Part shown: in pieces, positions 52,054 through 59,847 of the stretch
Position numbering within the stretch: position 1 is the stretch's first letter
Layout: each line of letters starts with the position of its first letter
NCBI GenBank assembly: GCA_964508975.1
Contig: CAZDVQ010000015.1
Span: forward strand, 16,718-80,717
Direction: 5' to 3'
DNA: 64,000 nt
Source of the DNA: CAZDVQ01 sp964508975
Lineage (GTDB): Bacteria > Bacteroidota > Bacteroidia > Chitinophagales > Saprospiraceae
Position numbers and translations under genes: made by a program
Notes under the pieces: model-generated
Databases searched by the model: none
Seen by the model: the letters and a program-made list of their open reading frames with translations, nothing else
What the model was told of the DNA's origin: nothing

Positions 52054-53334
52054 ATGCAAAAAGTACGCGAAGACTTTCTTCATTTTATCTGGAAATACCG
52101 TCGTTTCAACGCTGAAAACTTACAAACCAGCACCGGTGAGCCCCTTGAAATTATCCACATGGGAATGCATAACCACCATGCGGGCCCTGATTTTGAAAAT
52201 GCCCGGATAAAGATTAACGGCACCATATGGGCCGGGCAAGTAGAAATACATGTATCAGCATCGGAATGGTTTAAACATAAACACCAAGACGATAGAGCTT
52301 ATGACAACGTCATACTACACGTAGTACTGGAAGAGGATGTAAGAATAAAAATGCGCAATGATACCTTATTACCTACACTAGTGCTTAAAGACCGTATTAT
52401 GCCTGGGCTCGTGGGGAAATATTTGGAGATACAACATGCCAAGCTAAAGATTCCCTGCCAGAAGCTGCTACACCTCAGCGACGAGCTTAGCAGGAACCTA
52501 TGTATTGACCGCACCCTAATCCATCGGATTGAGCGAAAGACTGCCCATATTGAGGCTATCCTTGACCGGAATAAAAATAACTGGCAAGAAAGTTTTTACC
52601 AGATGTTGGCCCGTGGTTATGGCAGCAAGTTAAATGCTGAAGCATTTGAAGTATTGGCTAGAATTACGCCATTAAATTTGATTGCCAGGCACCATGATAG
52701 TTTATTACAAATAGAAGCATTGCTGTATGGTCAGTCAGGATTACTGGATGATACATTCAAGGACGAGTATCCCAATCGGCTTAAAACCGAGTATGCGTAT
52801 CTACAGAAACTATACAAACTCCGCCCTATGATGCACTCCGTATGGAAATTTGCGCGGTTAAGGCCAGCATCATTCCCTACCCTCAGAATCTCTCAATTGG
52901 CCACATTGTTGTACCGTTCACAAGGTTTACTGGGTTTAGTACTGGATATTCAGCGGTACGAAGACTTGGCCACATTAATCATAACGGAAAGTAGCAGCTA
53001 TTGGCGTACACGTTACAACTTTGATACACTTGCAGAAAAGCCTACACCGGCCTCGCCGGGGGATGATTGGTTCCATCACCAAGTAATCAATACGATTGTG
53101 CCTTTTCTGTTTGTATATGGCCGGCGTACAGGGCACGACCGTTATGAGCGTATGGCTATTGATTGGCTAGAGCAAATCCCAGCAGAGGATAATACCATTT
53201 TAGACTTCTGGCGTTCGCAAGGCTTTGGAATTAAACATGCTGGAGAATCGCAAGCATTGATAGAGCTTTACAATGAATTTTGTCAGAAGCAAAAATGCTT
53301 ATCCTGTGTCATTGGGGCGAGTATCCTTAAATAG
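52054..53334 (+). CDS. DUF2851 family protein
   Basis: 426 residues. The family is recognisable from MQKVREDFLHFIWKYRRFN, HMGMHNHHAGPDFENARIKI and AGQVEIHVSASEWFKHKHQD, with His and Asp/Glu residues clustered as in a metal-dependent nuclease, though none is proven. The DUF is nearly confined to Bacteroidota and has no known role. The ATG at 52054 is preferred over a TTG two codons earlier. Convergent with gldN across a hairpin. Confidence 0.86.
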   Translation: MQKVREDFLHFIWKYRRFNAENLQTSTGEPLEIIHMGMHNHHAGPDFENARIKINGTIWAGQVEIHVSASEWFKHKHQDDRAYDNVILHVVLEEDVRIKMRNDTLLPTLVLKDRIMPGLVGKYLEIQHAKLKIPCQKLLHLSDELSRNLCIDRTLIHRIERKTAHIEAILDRNKNNWQESFYQMLARGYGSKLNAEAFEVLARITPLNLIARHHDSLLQIEALLYGQSGLLDDTFKDEYPNRLKTEYAYLQKLYKLRPMMHSVWKFARLRPASFPTLRISQLATLLYRSQGLLGLVLDIQRYEDLATLIITESSSYWRTRYNFDTLAEKPTPASPGDDWFHHQVINTIVPFLFVYGRRTGHDRYERMAIDWLEQIPAEDNTILDFWRSQGFGIKHAGESQALIELYNEFCQKQKCLSCVIGASILK

Positions 53335-53349
53335 GTGGGTAGTTGGGCA

Positions 53350-53386
53350 AAAAAAAAGAGGAATGACGTATGTCATTCCTCTTTAA
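53350..53386 (-). terminator. gldN terminator
   Basis: AAAGAGGAATGAC / GTCATTCCTCTTT with a T9 run on the minus strand. It ends the gliding cluster. Confidence 0.85.
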
Positions 53387-53407
53387 AAGGTTGGCTTTAA
53401 ACTTCTC

Positions 53408-54283
53408 TTAGTAAACCCAAAGGTCGTGTTCGAAGTTAAAGATTTCGTTGTGGATCTTGTCAGCTTCGAGCAAGATATCGAGACCTGCTTTATAGTCGCG
53501 GATACGGCGATCATAAACGTTCGATTCTTTCATGATGTAGCTGGCGAAGAAACGCATTTCGAAAATATCTTCCCAGCTCATGCGCATGGCATCATTGAGT
53601 GGGTTAAATGACTCGTGGCGTGCAAGTACTTCACGAAGCTCGGGGTAGTAAGCCCAGAACATAGGGAACTCGTACAAGAAGTTACCATTGTCATCATATT
53701 TTTCTTGCAAAGGAGCGATACCTAAGATACGAACCTGAAGGGTTGAAGTTTCTTCATCGAAGAACCAAACCTCTTTGATACGGAAGCGTTTGATGTCTTC
53801 CCAGTTAAGGTCGTTGGTTACAACTTCGATAACTTCTTCAAAAGTTTCAGGGTCGAAGGTAATGATAGTATCTACGGTACCACCGATAGAGTTTACTTCG
53901 TCAACCGTGAGCGAATTGGTGAACTCGTCGTCAATGGTGCTGTACAAAGTAATGTCACCGCGGTCAGCAGCATCAAGAAGGATATTAATGAAGGGAGCTT
54001 TTGGATAAACGAAAGGTTTATTCATTTTTTCCCGAACATCAAGTACTCTCCAGATGCGTTTTTCCCAGAATACATCCGCTTCGCGGATATGGTCGTAAGG
54101 AAGGATCAAGCGGTCTTGAATAATGTCGCGGTCATAAATACCGTCGCGGGGTGTTGGAGGTTTAACTTCTCCAGACTCGTTAACCTGTGGCTGACTTCCT
54201 GGCTGGGCCGAGGTAACAACAGGAACTGTGAGTACAAAGGCGATTAACGCCAGAAGTCCGAGTTTGCCGAAGTTCATTTTCAT
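53408..54283 (-). CDS. gldN: Type IX secretion/gliding protein GldN
   Basis: 291 residues with signal peptide MKMNFGKLGLLALIAFVLTV. The family pattern DGIYDRDIIQDRLILPYDHI, then EADVFWEKRIWRVLDVREKM and the C-terminal NVYDRRIRDYKAGLDILLEA, identifies GldN/PorN. With GldK it forms the periplasmic ring attached to the outer membrane in the type IX secretion system. It is last of the cluster and separated from gldM by a terminator. Confidence 0.95.
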   Translation of the reverse strand: MKMNFGKLGLLALIAFVLTVPVVTSAQPGSQPQVNESGEVKPPTPRDGIYDRDIIQDRLILPYDHIREADVFWEKRIWRVLDVREKMNKPFVYPKAPFINILLDAADRGDITLYSTIDDEFTNSLTVDEVNSIGGTVDTIITFDPETFEEVIEVVTNDLNWEDIKRFRIKEVWFFDEETSTLQVRILGIAPLQEKYDDNGNFLYEFPMFWAYYPELREVLARHESFNPLNDAMRMSWEDIFEMRFFASYIMKESNVYDRRIRDYKAGLDILLEADKIHNEIFNFEHDLWVY

Positions 54284-54391
54284 GAATACGTACAATTTTA
54301 CAGGTGTGAAAGTATATTACTTGAAGTAACGTTGAACTTATATTAAACTGCTAAAGCGCTTAAGTTATTGCGCAACGTTGTAGAAAAAACT

Positions 54392-54430
54392 AAAAAAAGG
54401 TACGGGACATGGGCAAGCCATGCCCCGTAC
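54392..54430 (-). terminator. Terminator between gldM and gldN
   Basis: GTACGGGGCATGG / CCATGTCCCGTAC stem followed by T7 on the minus strand. Confidence 0.82.
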
Positions 54431-54457
54431 ATCTTTTATACTTAATGCTGTGGGGGA

Positions 54458-56101
54458 TTATTTAATCCTCCAAGTCATAGCGTTGATTTTACGTGCAGCT
54501 GGGTCACCAGGGCAGCGTACTTTCACTTCGTCGAAGTAGTAAGTATCGCCAGGAGTAGCGGCATCGATCATCGACCTTGCACCAGTGAAGGTAGCACCAG
54601 AGTTGCTAGCCATAACCGGGTCTTGACGTTTAGCAATACGAACCACTTGGAATGATTCAATATTACATTTTGCATCAAAGTCGAAGTTTTCCAAAACTGA
54701 AAGTACACCACGTTGAGCTTTGAACTCACCAGTACCCATAGAGCCTGATGATTCTTTACCCAACTTAGCTACTGGGTCAGGAATACGTTTTACACGGAAA
54801 GGGAAGCTAGTCGGTTGCAAACCATCGCCAGAAACAGTGATTTTGGCATCGTTAGTAGCTTGTGAAGCCGTAACGATGTATTTACCACCACTACCAGAGA
54901 TATTACAACCAGAGGCAGACACTTTCAAGCTGTTAGAAGACACACCAGCAGCAGAAACTGACAATGGGTTATCAACACCGATATAGAACACGTTCATTTT
55001 GTCGGCAGAAACCGTTACAGAACGCATGCCTACTTCGTACTCGTAAGTTGACTTACCGTCAGCTACTTTACCTGTCAATGGGTTACGTACAGAACAAGAT
55101 AAGTTCAAAGTTTGCTTACCTGTTGAGCCTGGTGTAGAAGTGTACTTCGCTTTACCATCGTTACCTACGCTCAAGCGAGAACCGTTAACCGTAAGTGAGA
55201 TGTCAGAAGGGCTGATTTGAGAGCTGTAAGTACCAACAGATACTTCGGCTTCAAAAGTTTCGCCTTTGATGATGTAAGCTTTTTTAGCATTGATAACTGG
55301 GAAGAAGGCATCGAATTCGATAACTTTACCACCAGTCAACTCAGCCATTTTGTTCACCAAAGCAGCTTCAGCCGTTAAAGCATCTGCTTGGAATTTAGAC
55401 AACATTGGAAGTACCGCTGCCAAAGGCATTTGGCGGAACTTGAACTGTGTCCAAGTTTGGTGATTAGCTTTTGCTTCTTCTTCGTCAACAGTCAAAGTGA
55501 TGTTTGATTTCATCGATTCGATGTTGCTTTTGATTTCTGCATCAGCCATGTCCATTGCAGGACCGCTCTTCGTTAACAAATTGTTGAAGATTTTGAGCAA
55601 TTCGTCACGGGTAGCAACGATTTTCTTTTTGAGTTCTTCGCCTTTAGGACCATCAACCAAGATGCGTGTAGTTACATCTTTGTCTTTTTTACCAGAAGGA
55701 ACACCAACTTTCAAAAAGTTATCAGCGGTAAGTGCACCGTGACCATGCTCAACATAGTCGCCCATGTCAAGTTTACCATTCTTGTTACCAGCTTGGTCGA
55801 TCAACTCCTCGCGAAGTTTCTCAATGTAGCCGTTGAATTCAGCAACTTTTGCGCGAACTTCTGCAGCAGCAGGTAAAAGTGGCTGGAATTTTTGCTTAGC
55901 AGGGTCTGCAAGCAATTTTTTCATACCTTCATTGGTAGCATTTGTTTGGGCAGCTACGATCTTGTTGGTATCTTGATTGCCCTTATCGAGCGCAAAGAAG
56001 GCGTTGATAATCTCTGCTGATACGTTGAGTGCGAGCATCGCAGTCAATACCAGGTACATCAGGTTAATCATCAACTGCCGGGGTTCCTTTGGAATAGACA
56101 T
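54458..56101 (-). CDS. gldM: Gliding motor/secretion protein GldM
   Basis: 547 residues. One membrane helix at about 12-35 (NLMYLVLTAMLALNVSAEII) is followed by a large periplasmic part of Ig-like domains (VSVGTYSSQISPSDISLTVN, YIVTASQATNDAKITVSG). Length and order fit GldM/PorM, which with GldL makes the proton-driven motor that powers type IX secretion and gliding. It starts 63 bases after gldL, so the two are co-transcribed. Its N-terminus MSIPKEPRQLMINLMYLVLT is the family signature. Confidence 0.95.
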   Translation of the reverse strand: MSIPKEPRQLMINLMYLVLTAMLALNVSAEIINAFFALDKGNQDTNKIVAAQTNATNEGMKKLLADPAKQKFQPLLPAAAEVRAKVAEFNGYIEKLREELIDQAGNKNGKLDMGDYVEHGHGALTADNFLKVGVPSGKKDKDVTTRILVDGPKGEELKKKIVATRDELLKIFNNLLTKSGPAMDMADAEIKSNIESMKSNITLTVDEEEAKANHQTWTQFKFRQMPLAAVLPMLSKFQADALTAEAALVNKMAELTGGKVIEFDAFFPVINAKKAYIIKGETFEAEVSVGTYSSQISPSDISLTVNGSRLSVGNDGKAKYTSTPGSTGKQTLNLSCSVRNPLTGKVADGKSTYEYEVGMRSVTVSADKMNVFYIGVDNPLSVSAAGVSSNSLKVSASGCNISGSGGKYIVTASQATNDAKITVSGDGLQPTSFPFRVKRIPDPVAKLGKESSGSMGTGEFKAQRGVLSVLENFDFDAKCNIESFQVVRIAKRQDPVMASNSGATFTGARSMIDAATPGDTYYFDEVKVRCPGDPAARKINAMTWRIK

Positions 56102-56164
56102 AATTTCCTCCGTTTAACAGTTAATTAAATTTAATTCGGCCTGTAGGGGCTCAAGTGTTGATGA

Positions 56165-56752
56165 TTATTTACCCAAGTTTGAGTACGCAGACAAGATGCT
56201 ACCGTAAACACCGTTCAAAGAACCAAGGTTTTTGTTCAATGCACCAAGTTGTTCTTTGTACACGCGTGTGTCTTCGATAGAATCGTTGATGTTTGACATA
56301 GCCTCATTCAAGTTAGCGTAGAACTGACCCATTTTCTTGATTTGGTCGCCAGTGCTAGTGAAATCAACTTCTTGCAAAGCTTTCAAAGCAGACATGCTAC
56401 GTGCCATAGTTTGCAATTCGCCAACCATTACGTCCATTTTGCTTTCCATACCTTCAGAGTTGAAGTTGATTGAGCTGCTAGCAGCACCCAAACCACGCTC
56501 AAGTGGCTCAACTTTTGAATCGTAGCTGTCAAGTCCTGGATACAGTTTTTCCCAGTAGTAGTCTTTTTCTGGTCCAAGAAGACCAAGCATGAGGAATAGG
56601 CCAGCTTCCACGAGAAGACCGATGGTCAACATCTCGTTAGCACCAGGCCAAGACATAATTTTGAAGAGTGCACCAACGAGTACGACGGCTGCACCAACAC
56701 CAATGATAAGGTTTTTCAGATACTTAAATCCTTTGGACTTTAAGATGCTCAT
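56165..56752 (-). CDS. gldL: Gliding motor/secretion protein GldL
   Basis: 195 residues. Two membrane helices (NLIIGVGAAVVLVGALFKIM and EMLTIGLLVEAGLFLMLGL) with Glu in the second, the proposed proton-path residue, are followed by a cytoplasmic helical tail. The start MSILKSKGFKYLKN at 56752 matches the family. A longer frame exists to 56929 but has no homology-like content, and it overlaps a promoter-like TAATCTTTG at 56821. GldL pairs with GldM. Confidence 0.93.
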   Translation of the reverse strand: MSILKSKGFKYLKNLIIGVGAAVVLVGALFKIMSWPGANEMLTIGLLVEAGLFLMLGLLGPEKDYYWEKLYPGLDSYDSKVEPLERGLGAASSSINFNSEGMESKMDVMVGELQTMARSMSALKALQEVDFTSTGDQIKKMGQFYANLNEAMSNINDSIEDTRVYKEQLGALNKNLGSLNGVYGSILSAYSNLGK

Positions 56753-56820
56753 GTCAGATTTCAGTTTTACAGTTAGATAAAAGGGTTGTTTGAAAATTGC
56801 TCGAATTTCTTGCGATACCG

Positions 56821-56829
56821 CAAAGATTA
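56821..56829 (-). promoter_or_regulatory. Possible gldL promoter
   Basis: Minus-strand TAATCTTTG, about 68 bases upstream of the gldL ATG. It fits with the terminator after gldK. Confidence 0.45.
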
Positions 56830-56911
56830 TTCTTTTTATTGTTCTAAGAACGGAATTATCAAAAAAAGTTACGGCTTTTATAAAATATTTTAATCTGTTG
56901 CCGTATTTAAC

Positions 56912-56951
56912 CCAAAACGCACCTACCAAGGCTTGAAAAACCCTGGTAGGT
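56912..56951 (-). terminator. Terminator between gldK and gldL
   Basis: ACCTACCAGGG / CCTTGGTAGGT stem followed by GCGTTTT on the minus strand. Confidence 0.62.
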
Positions 56952-56978
56952 ACTAATGTTTTGGTATTAGCTTATATA

Positions 56979-58289
56979 CTAGCGGAAGTCGTTTAATGAA
57001 CGACCCAAGAAGGTCAATGCACAACGGAAACCGATATATGATTTGGTCGAGTCTTGGAACTCCCAGTGGCGTGTACCAGTTTGGCAGTAATATGCGATAT
57101 CTTTCCAAGAACCACCACGGATAACTTTGCGCTTGTGCGTTTTAGGATCACCATAATCAGGCTCAGTACCTGCTTTGTCAAATGTCTTCGGATCATCGTC
57201 CTTCGCATCGTAACGGATGTCTGGGTTCAAGTCATGCAAGAATGAGTAAGCATTCTCGTAGTAAGCAGATGAAGTCCATTCTGCTACGTTACCTGACATG
57301 TTGTACAGACCGTAATCGTTAGGGAAGTATGCGTCAGCACGTACGGTGTACAAGCCACCATCTTCTGGATAGTTACCACGACCTGGTTTGAAGTTAGCCA
57401 AGATACAACCTTTTGCGTTGCGTACATAGTAACCACCCCATGGGTATGGTGCCAAGTCATGGCCACCGCGTGATGCGTATTCCCATTCGTGCTCAGTAGG
57501 CAAGCGGAAGTCTTCAGAGTTCACTTCGCCACGAGACAAGCGGAAAGAGTTCCACAATTTAGTCCTCCAGTAGCTAAATGCATTGGCTTGTTTCCAAGCA
57601 ACACCTACAACTGGATAGTCGTCGAAGGCTGGGTGCCAGAAGTAGTTACGGGTCATCGGCTCGTTGTACGAGTACGAGAAGTCACGGATCCACACCAAGG
57701 TATCAGGGTAAATTGGAACGCTCTCCCGGATGATGTAGCTCAAGCGGTCGCTTTTCTCTGTGTTTTTCCAGTAGTAGCTGTTGGCAGCATCTTTCCAATC
57801 GTACCACTCGTAGTTGTAGTAGAACTTACGGGTATCAATTTCTTTACGGCCAGCAAAACGCTCGTTCTCTTTGTAGAACAAAGGCTGTAAAGTACCATCG
57901 GCATCCGACCAGTCGATTTCCTGTTCCCAGTCAATCAATTGCTTACCTTCATCCGTTTCGATGAAGTTACCGATGAGGTTATGTGCCATAGAGTCTCTAA
58001 CCCAGTTTACAAACTGACGATATTCGTTGTTCGTAATTTCGGTGTCATCCATGAAAAAGCCTTGGATAGAGATTGCTTTTGGACGTTGTACCAAAGCAAA
58101 GTTAATGTCTTGGTCACTTGGGCCAATGTGTAGAGTTCCTGATGGAATGTAAACCATCCCGTAAGGGTTAATTGGTTTCCAAGAGGGTCGATCTTGCACA
58201 CCGATCAACTGGCCTGATTCGCGCTGGCCACATGAGGCTATGAGGGCCGCAAATAAAGGCAGGATTGCAAGCTTCAGAATTTTTTTCAT
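56979..58289 (-). CDS. gldK: Type IX secretion lipoprotein GldK
   Basis: 436 residues with a lipoprotein signal (MKKILKLAILPLFAALIAS, then CGQ). A formylglycine-generating-enzyme-like (SUMF) fold follows: GMVYIPSGTLHIGPSDQD, DTEITNNEYRQFV, RLPTEHEWEYASRGG, GNVAEWTSSAY, and RKVIRGGSWKDIAYYC. GldK/PorK forms the outer-membrane-linked ring with GldN. The fold is reused for structure, not catalysis. First gene of gldKLMN. Confidence 0.95.
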   Translation of the reverse strand: MKKILKLAILPLFAALIASCGQRESGQLIGVQDRPSWKPINPYGMVYIPSGTLHIGPSDQDINFALVQRPKAISIQGFFMDDTEITNNEYRQFVNWVRDSMAHNLIGNFIETDEGKQLIDWEQEIDWSDADGTLQPLFYKENERFAGRKEIDTRKFYYNYEWYDWKDAANSYYWKNTEKSDRLSYIIRESVPIYPDTLVWIRDFSYSYNEPMTRNYFWHPAFDDYPVVGVAWKQANAFSYWRTKLWNSFRLSRGEVNSEDFRLPTEHEWEYASRGGHDLAPYPWGGYYVRNAKGCILANFKPGRGNYPEDGGLYTVRADAYFPNDYGLYNMSGNVAEWTSSAYYENAYSFLHDLNPDIRYDAKDDDPKTFDKAGTEPDYGDPKTHKRKVIRGGSWKDIAYYCQTGTRHWEFQDSTKSYIGFRCALTFLGRSLNDFR

Positions 58290-58354
58290 GTTCGCACCCG
58301 GGTTTTTAAAGCTTTTAAAAGTAGTGTTCGAGTAAATTTATCTAAATAGAGCTG

Positions 58355-58385
58355 TAAAGATAGGAGTATAAATTATTTATACAAA
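58355..58385 (-). promoter_or_regulatory. gldK promoter
   Basis: TTTG (58382-58385) and TATCTTTA (58355-58362) on the minus strand with a 19-base spacer. Confidence 0.65.
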
Positions 58386-58508
58386 CATGCACCGATAAAC
58401 AATGCAAGGTATTTTAAGGTCTACGCCAGATTTAACGCCGTTTTTACCAAATTAGTGTGCAAATATATTCTAAGTTTTTAAGAATCTACAAAAAATAGTA
58501 TCTCTTAA

Positions 58509-59480
58509 CTAAAACCACCGTGGATTGAATATCACTTTCGGCGGTCTACCTGCACCAATCGGTCGCGACAATTGATACCCCAGCGTCAGCTCGTGAGAGC
58601 CTGATTGCGCTGTCCGCAATCCTGATACTGTGATATCGTAGCCGTAAACGAGCGAGATGTTCTTGGCTATCTTCACACCTGCGATGAGAATAACTGCATC
58701 GTTGCTGTATTTATTGTATCCGCGGTATGAAATTCCTCCAAAAAATTTGTCGTTGTAGGCCAACGTCAGCGCATAAGCGGCTTGCAACTTTACCCGGTCG
58801 GCCTGGATTTGGACCGAAGGTTGCAGCGTGAGCCGATCATTTAGCTTTAAATTGTACGACAAGAACGCGTAGTAGTTGCGTTCATAGGTAACTTTCAACG
58901 GATTGCTAGCCAACAAGCTTACACTCGGCTGGTTTAACGCACTGGCACTTAAGCCAAAATCAAGGTCGTTCCAACGTAAATGCAAACCCGCCCCTAGTTC
59001 AAATGCTCCAGCACGTTGTTTGATGGCTGGTAAAACATTATCTTGATGATCAATACCCAGCTCGTAAAAGCCATCTGGCGCACGCAAGGCTGCCCCGTCG
59101 AGCGTAAACTGGTTATAACCAGCCGATAAGCCAAAACTTAGCTTGGTCTTGGCCCCTAGCTTCAACTGATAACTGTACTGCGCGGCCAGTTGCAAGTTTC
59201 GTTGAGCTCCCAGCTGGTCATTCAACAATTTTAGGCCCACACCACTGCTAATCACGTACAAAGGCATATGCGCCTGCACGTATTGTGAGAAAGGACTACC
59301 AGGCAGGCCTACCCATTGCCGACGCACATGGCCAATCACATTGAGCGATGGATCCATACCCACATAGGCAGGGTTCGTTGCAGCAGGGTTAAACATGTAT
59401 AAACTGTGTACCGTAGGCTGCTGAGCCATCAGCAGGCTGGTAAACAAAGTTAAATACGTTGCCAGTAGTAATCTTTTCAT
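58509..59480 (-). CDS. porP: PorP/SprF-family type IX membrane protein
   Basis: 323 residues with signal peptide MKRLLLATYLTLFTSLLMAQ. The family signature HSLYMFNPAATNPAYVGMDP and VRRQWVGLPGSPFSQYV are visible. A barrel with strands such as LKLGAKTKLSFGLSAGYNQF follows, with C-terminal GSHELTLGYQL and NPRWF. PorP/SprF tethers the type IX ring to the outer membrane or helps secrete specific cargo. It precedes gldK by 219 bases. An ATG five codons earlier is possible. Confidence 0.92.
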   Translation of the reverse strand: MKRLLLATYLTLFTSLLMAQQPTVHSLYMFNPAATNPAYVGMDPSLNVIGHVRRQWVGLPGSPFSQYVQAHMPLYVISSGVGLKLLNDQLGAQRNLQLAAQYSYQLKLGAKTKLSFGLSAGYNQFTLDGAALRAPDGFYELGIDHQDNVLPAIKQRAGAFELGAGLHLRWNDLDFGLSASALNQPSVSLLASNPLKVTYERNYYAFLSYNLKLNDRLTLQPSVQIQADRVKLQAAYALTLAYNDKFFGGISYRGYNKYSNDAVILIAGVKIAKNISLVYGYDITVSGLRTAQSGSHELTLGYQLSRPIGAGRPPKVIFNPRWF

Positions 59481-59499
59481 GTCATTCCATTTCATTGTT

Positions 59500-59692
59500 T
59501 TTGGGCGTGCCCCTCGCTTGCATAGTCGCCCACAATGGGCGCCTCTACCAAGCTCGGGTCGCTACGCTGCGGGGCTCGCTATTCGCTCGGCCCATCGCCG
59601 CCCATGATTACGGGAGACGTATCCTGTAACGTATCTACATGGGCGGCTTGGTCTGGCCCTACGGGCCACCCCTCCGCATCGCTCACGCAAAC
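59500..59692 (+). repeat. GHR repeat, subfamily A (copy 15) with nested GAGACGT insert
   Basis: TTGGGCGTGCCCC end, a long first arm with GCGCCC turns, core GTCGCTACGCTGCGGGGCTC, CGCCGCCC stem, loop GGGAGACGTATCCTGTAACG, and hairpin TGGCCC-tac-GGGCCA. Together with copy 16 it makes an inverted pair filling the gap between porP and the M16 gene. Confidence 0.87.
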
Positions 59693-59732
59693 GGCACATC
59701 CTTATAATGTAACGTATATTTTTCAGGCATGG

Positions 59733-59847
59733 TTGCGTTAGGTGCCTAAAGGGCGCCGCGCAGCGGCGGTGCCGAAGGCACTAAGCGAATAGCGCACCCG
59801 GCAGGGACCGCCCCCGCTGTGCTCCTGCACAGCGGGGAACGCCCAAA
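59733..59847 (-). repeat. GHR repeat, subfamily B (copy 16)
   Basis: GCGTTAGGTGCCTAAAGGGC, hairpin GCCGC-gca-GCGGC, GGTGCC-gaa-GGCAC, AAGCGAATAGCGCACCCGGC, and an 11-base stem CCCCGCTGTGC / GCACAGCGGGG, ending GAACGCCCAAA. It stops at the base before the M16 stop codon. Confidence 0.87.

Noticed and set aside
56753..56929. Longer N-terminus for GldL
   Set aside because: The extra 59 residues precede the conserved start and overlap promoter and terminator signals.
2216..59847. GHR copies as a CRISPR array
   Set aside because: Copies are dispersed, not regularly spaced, variable in length and lack unique spacers or cas genes.
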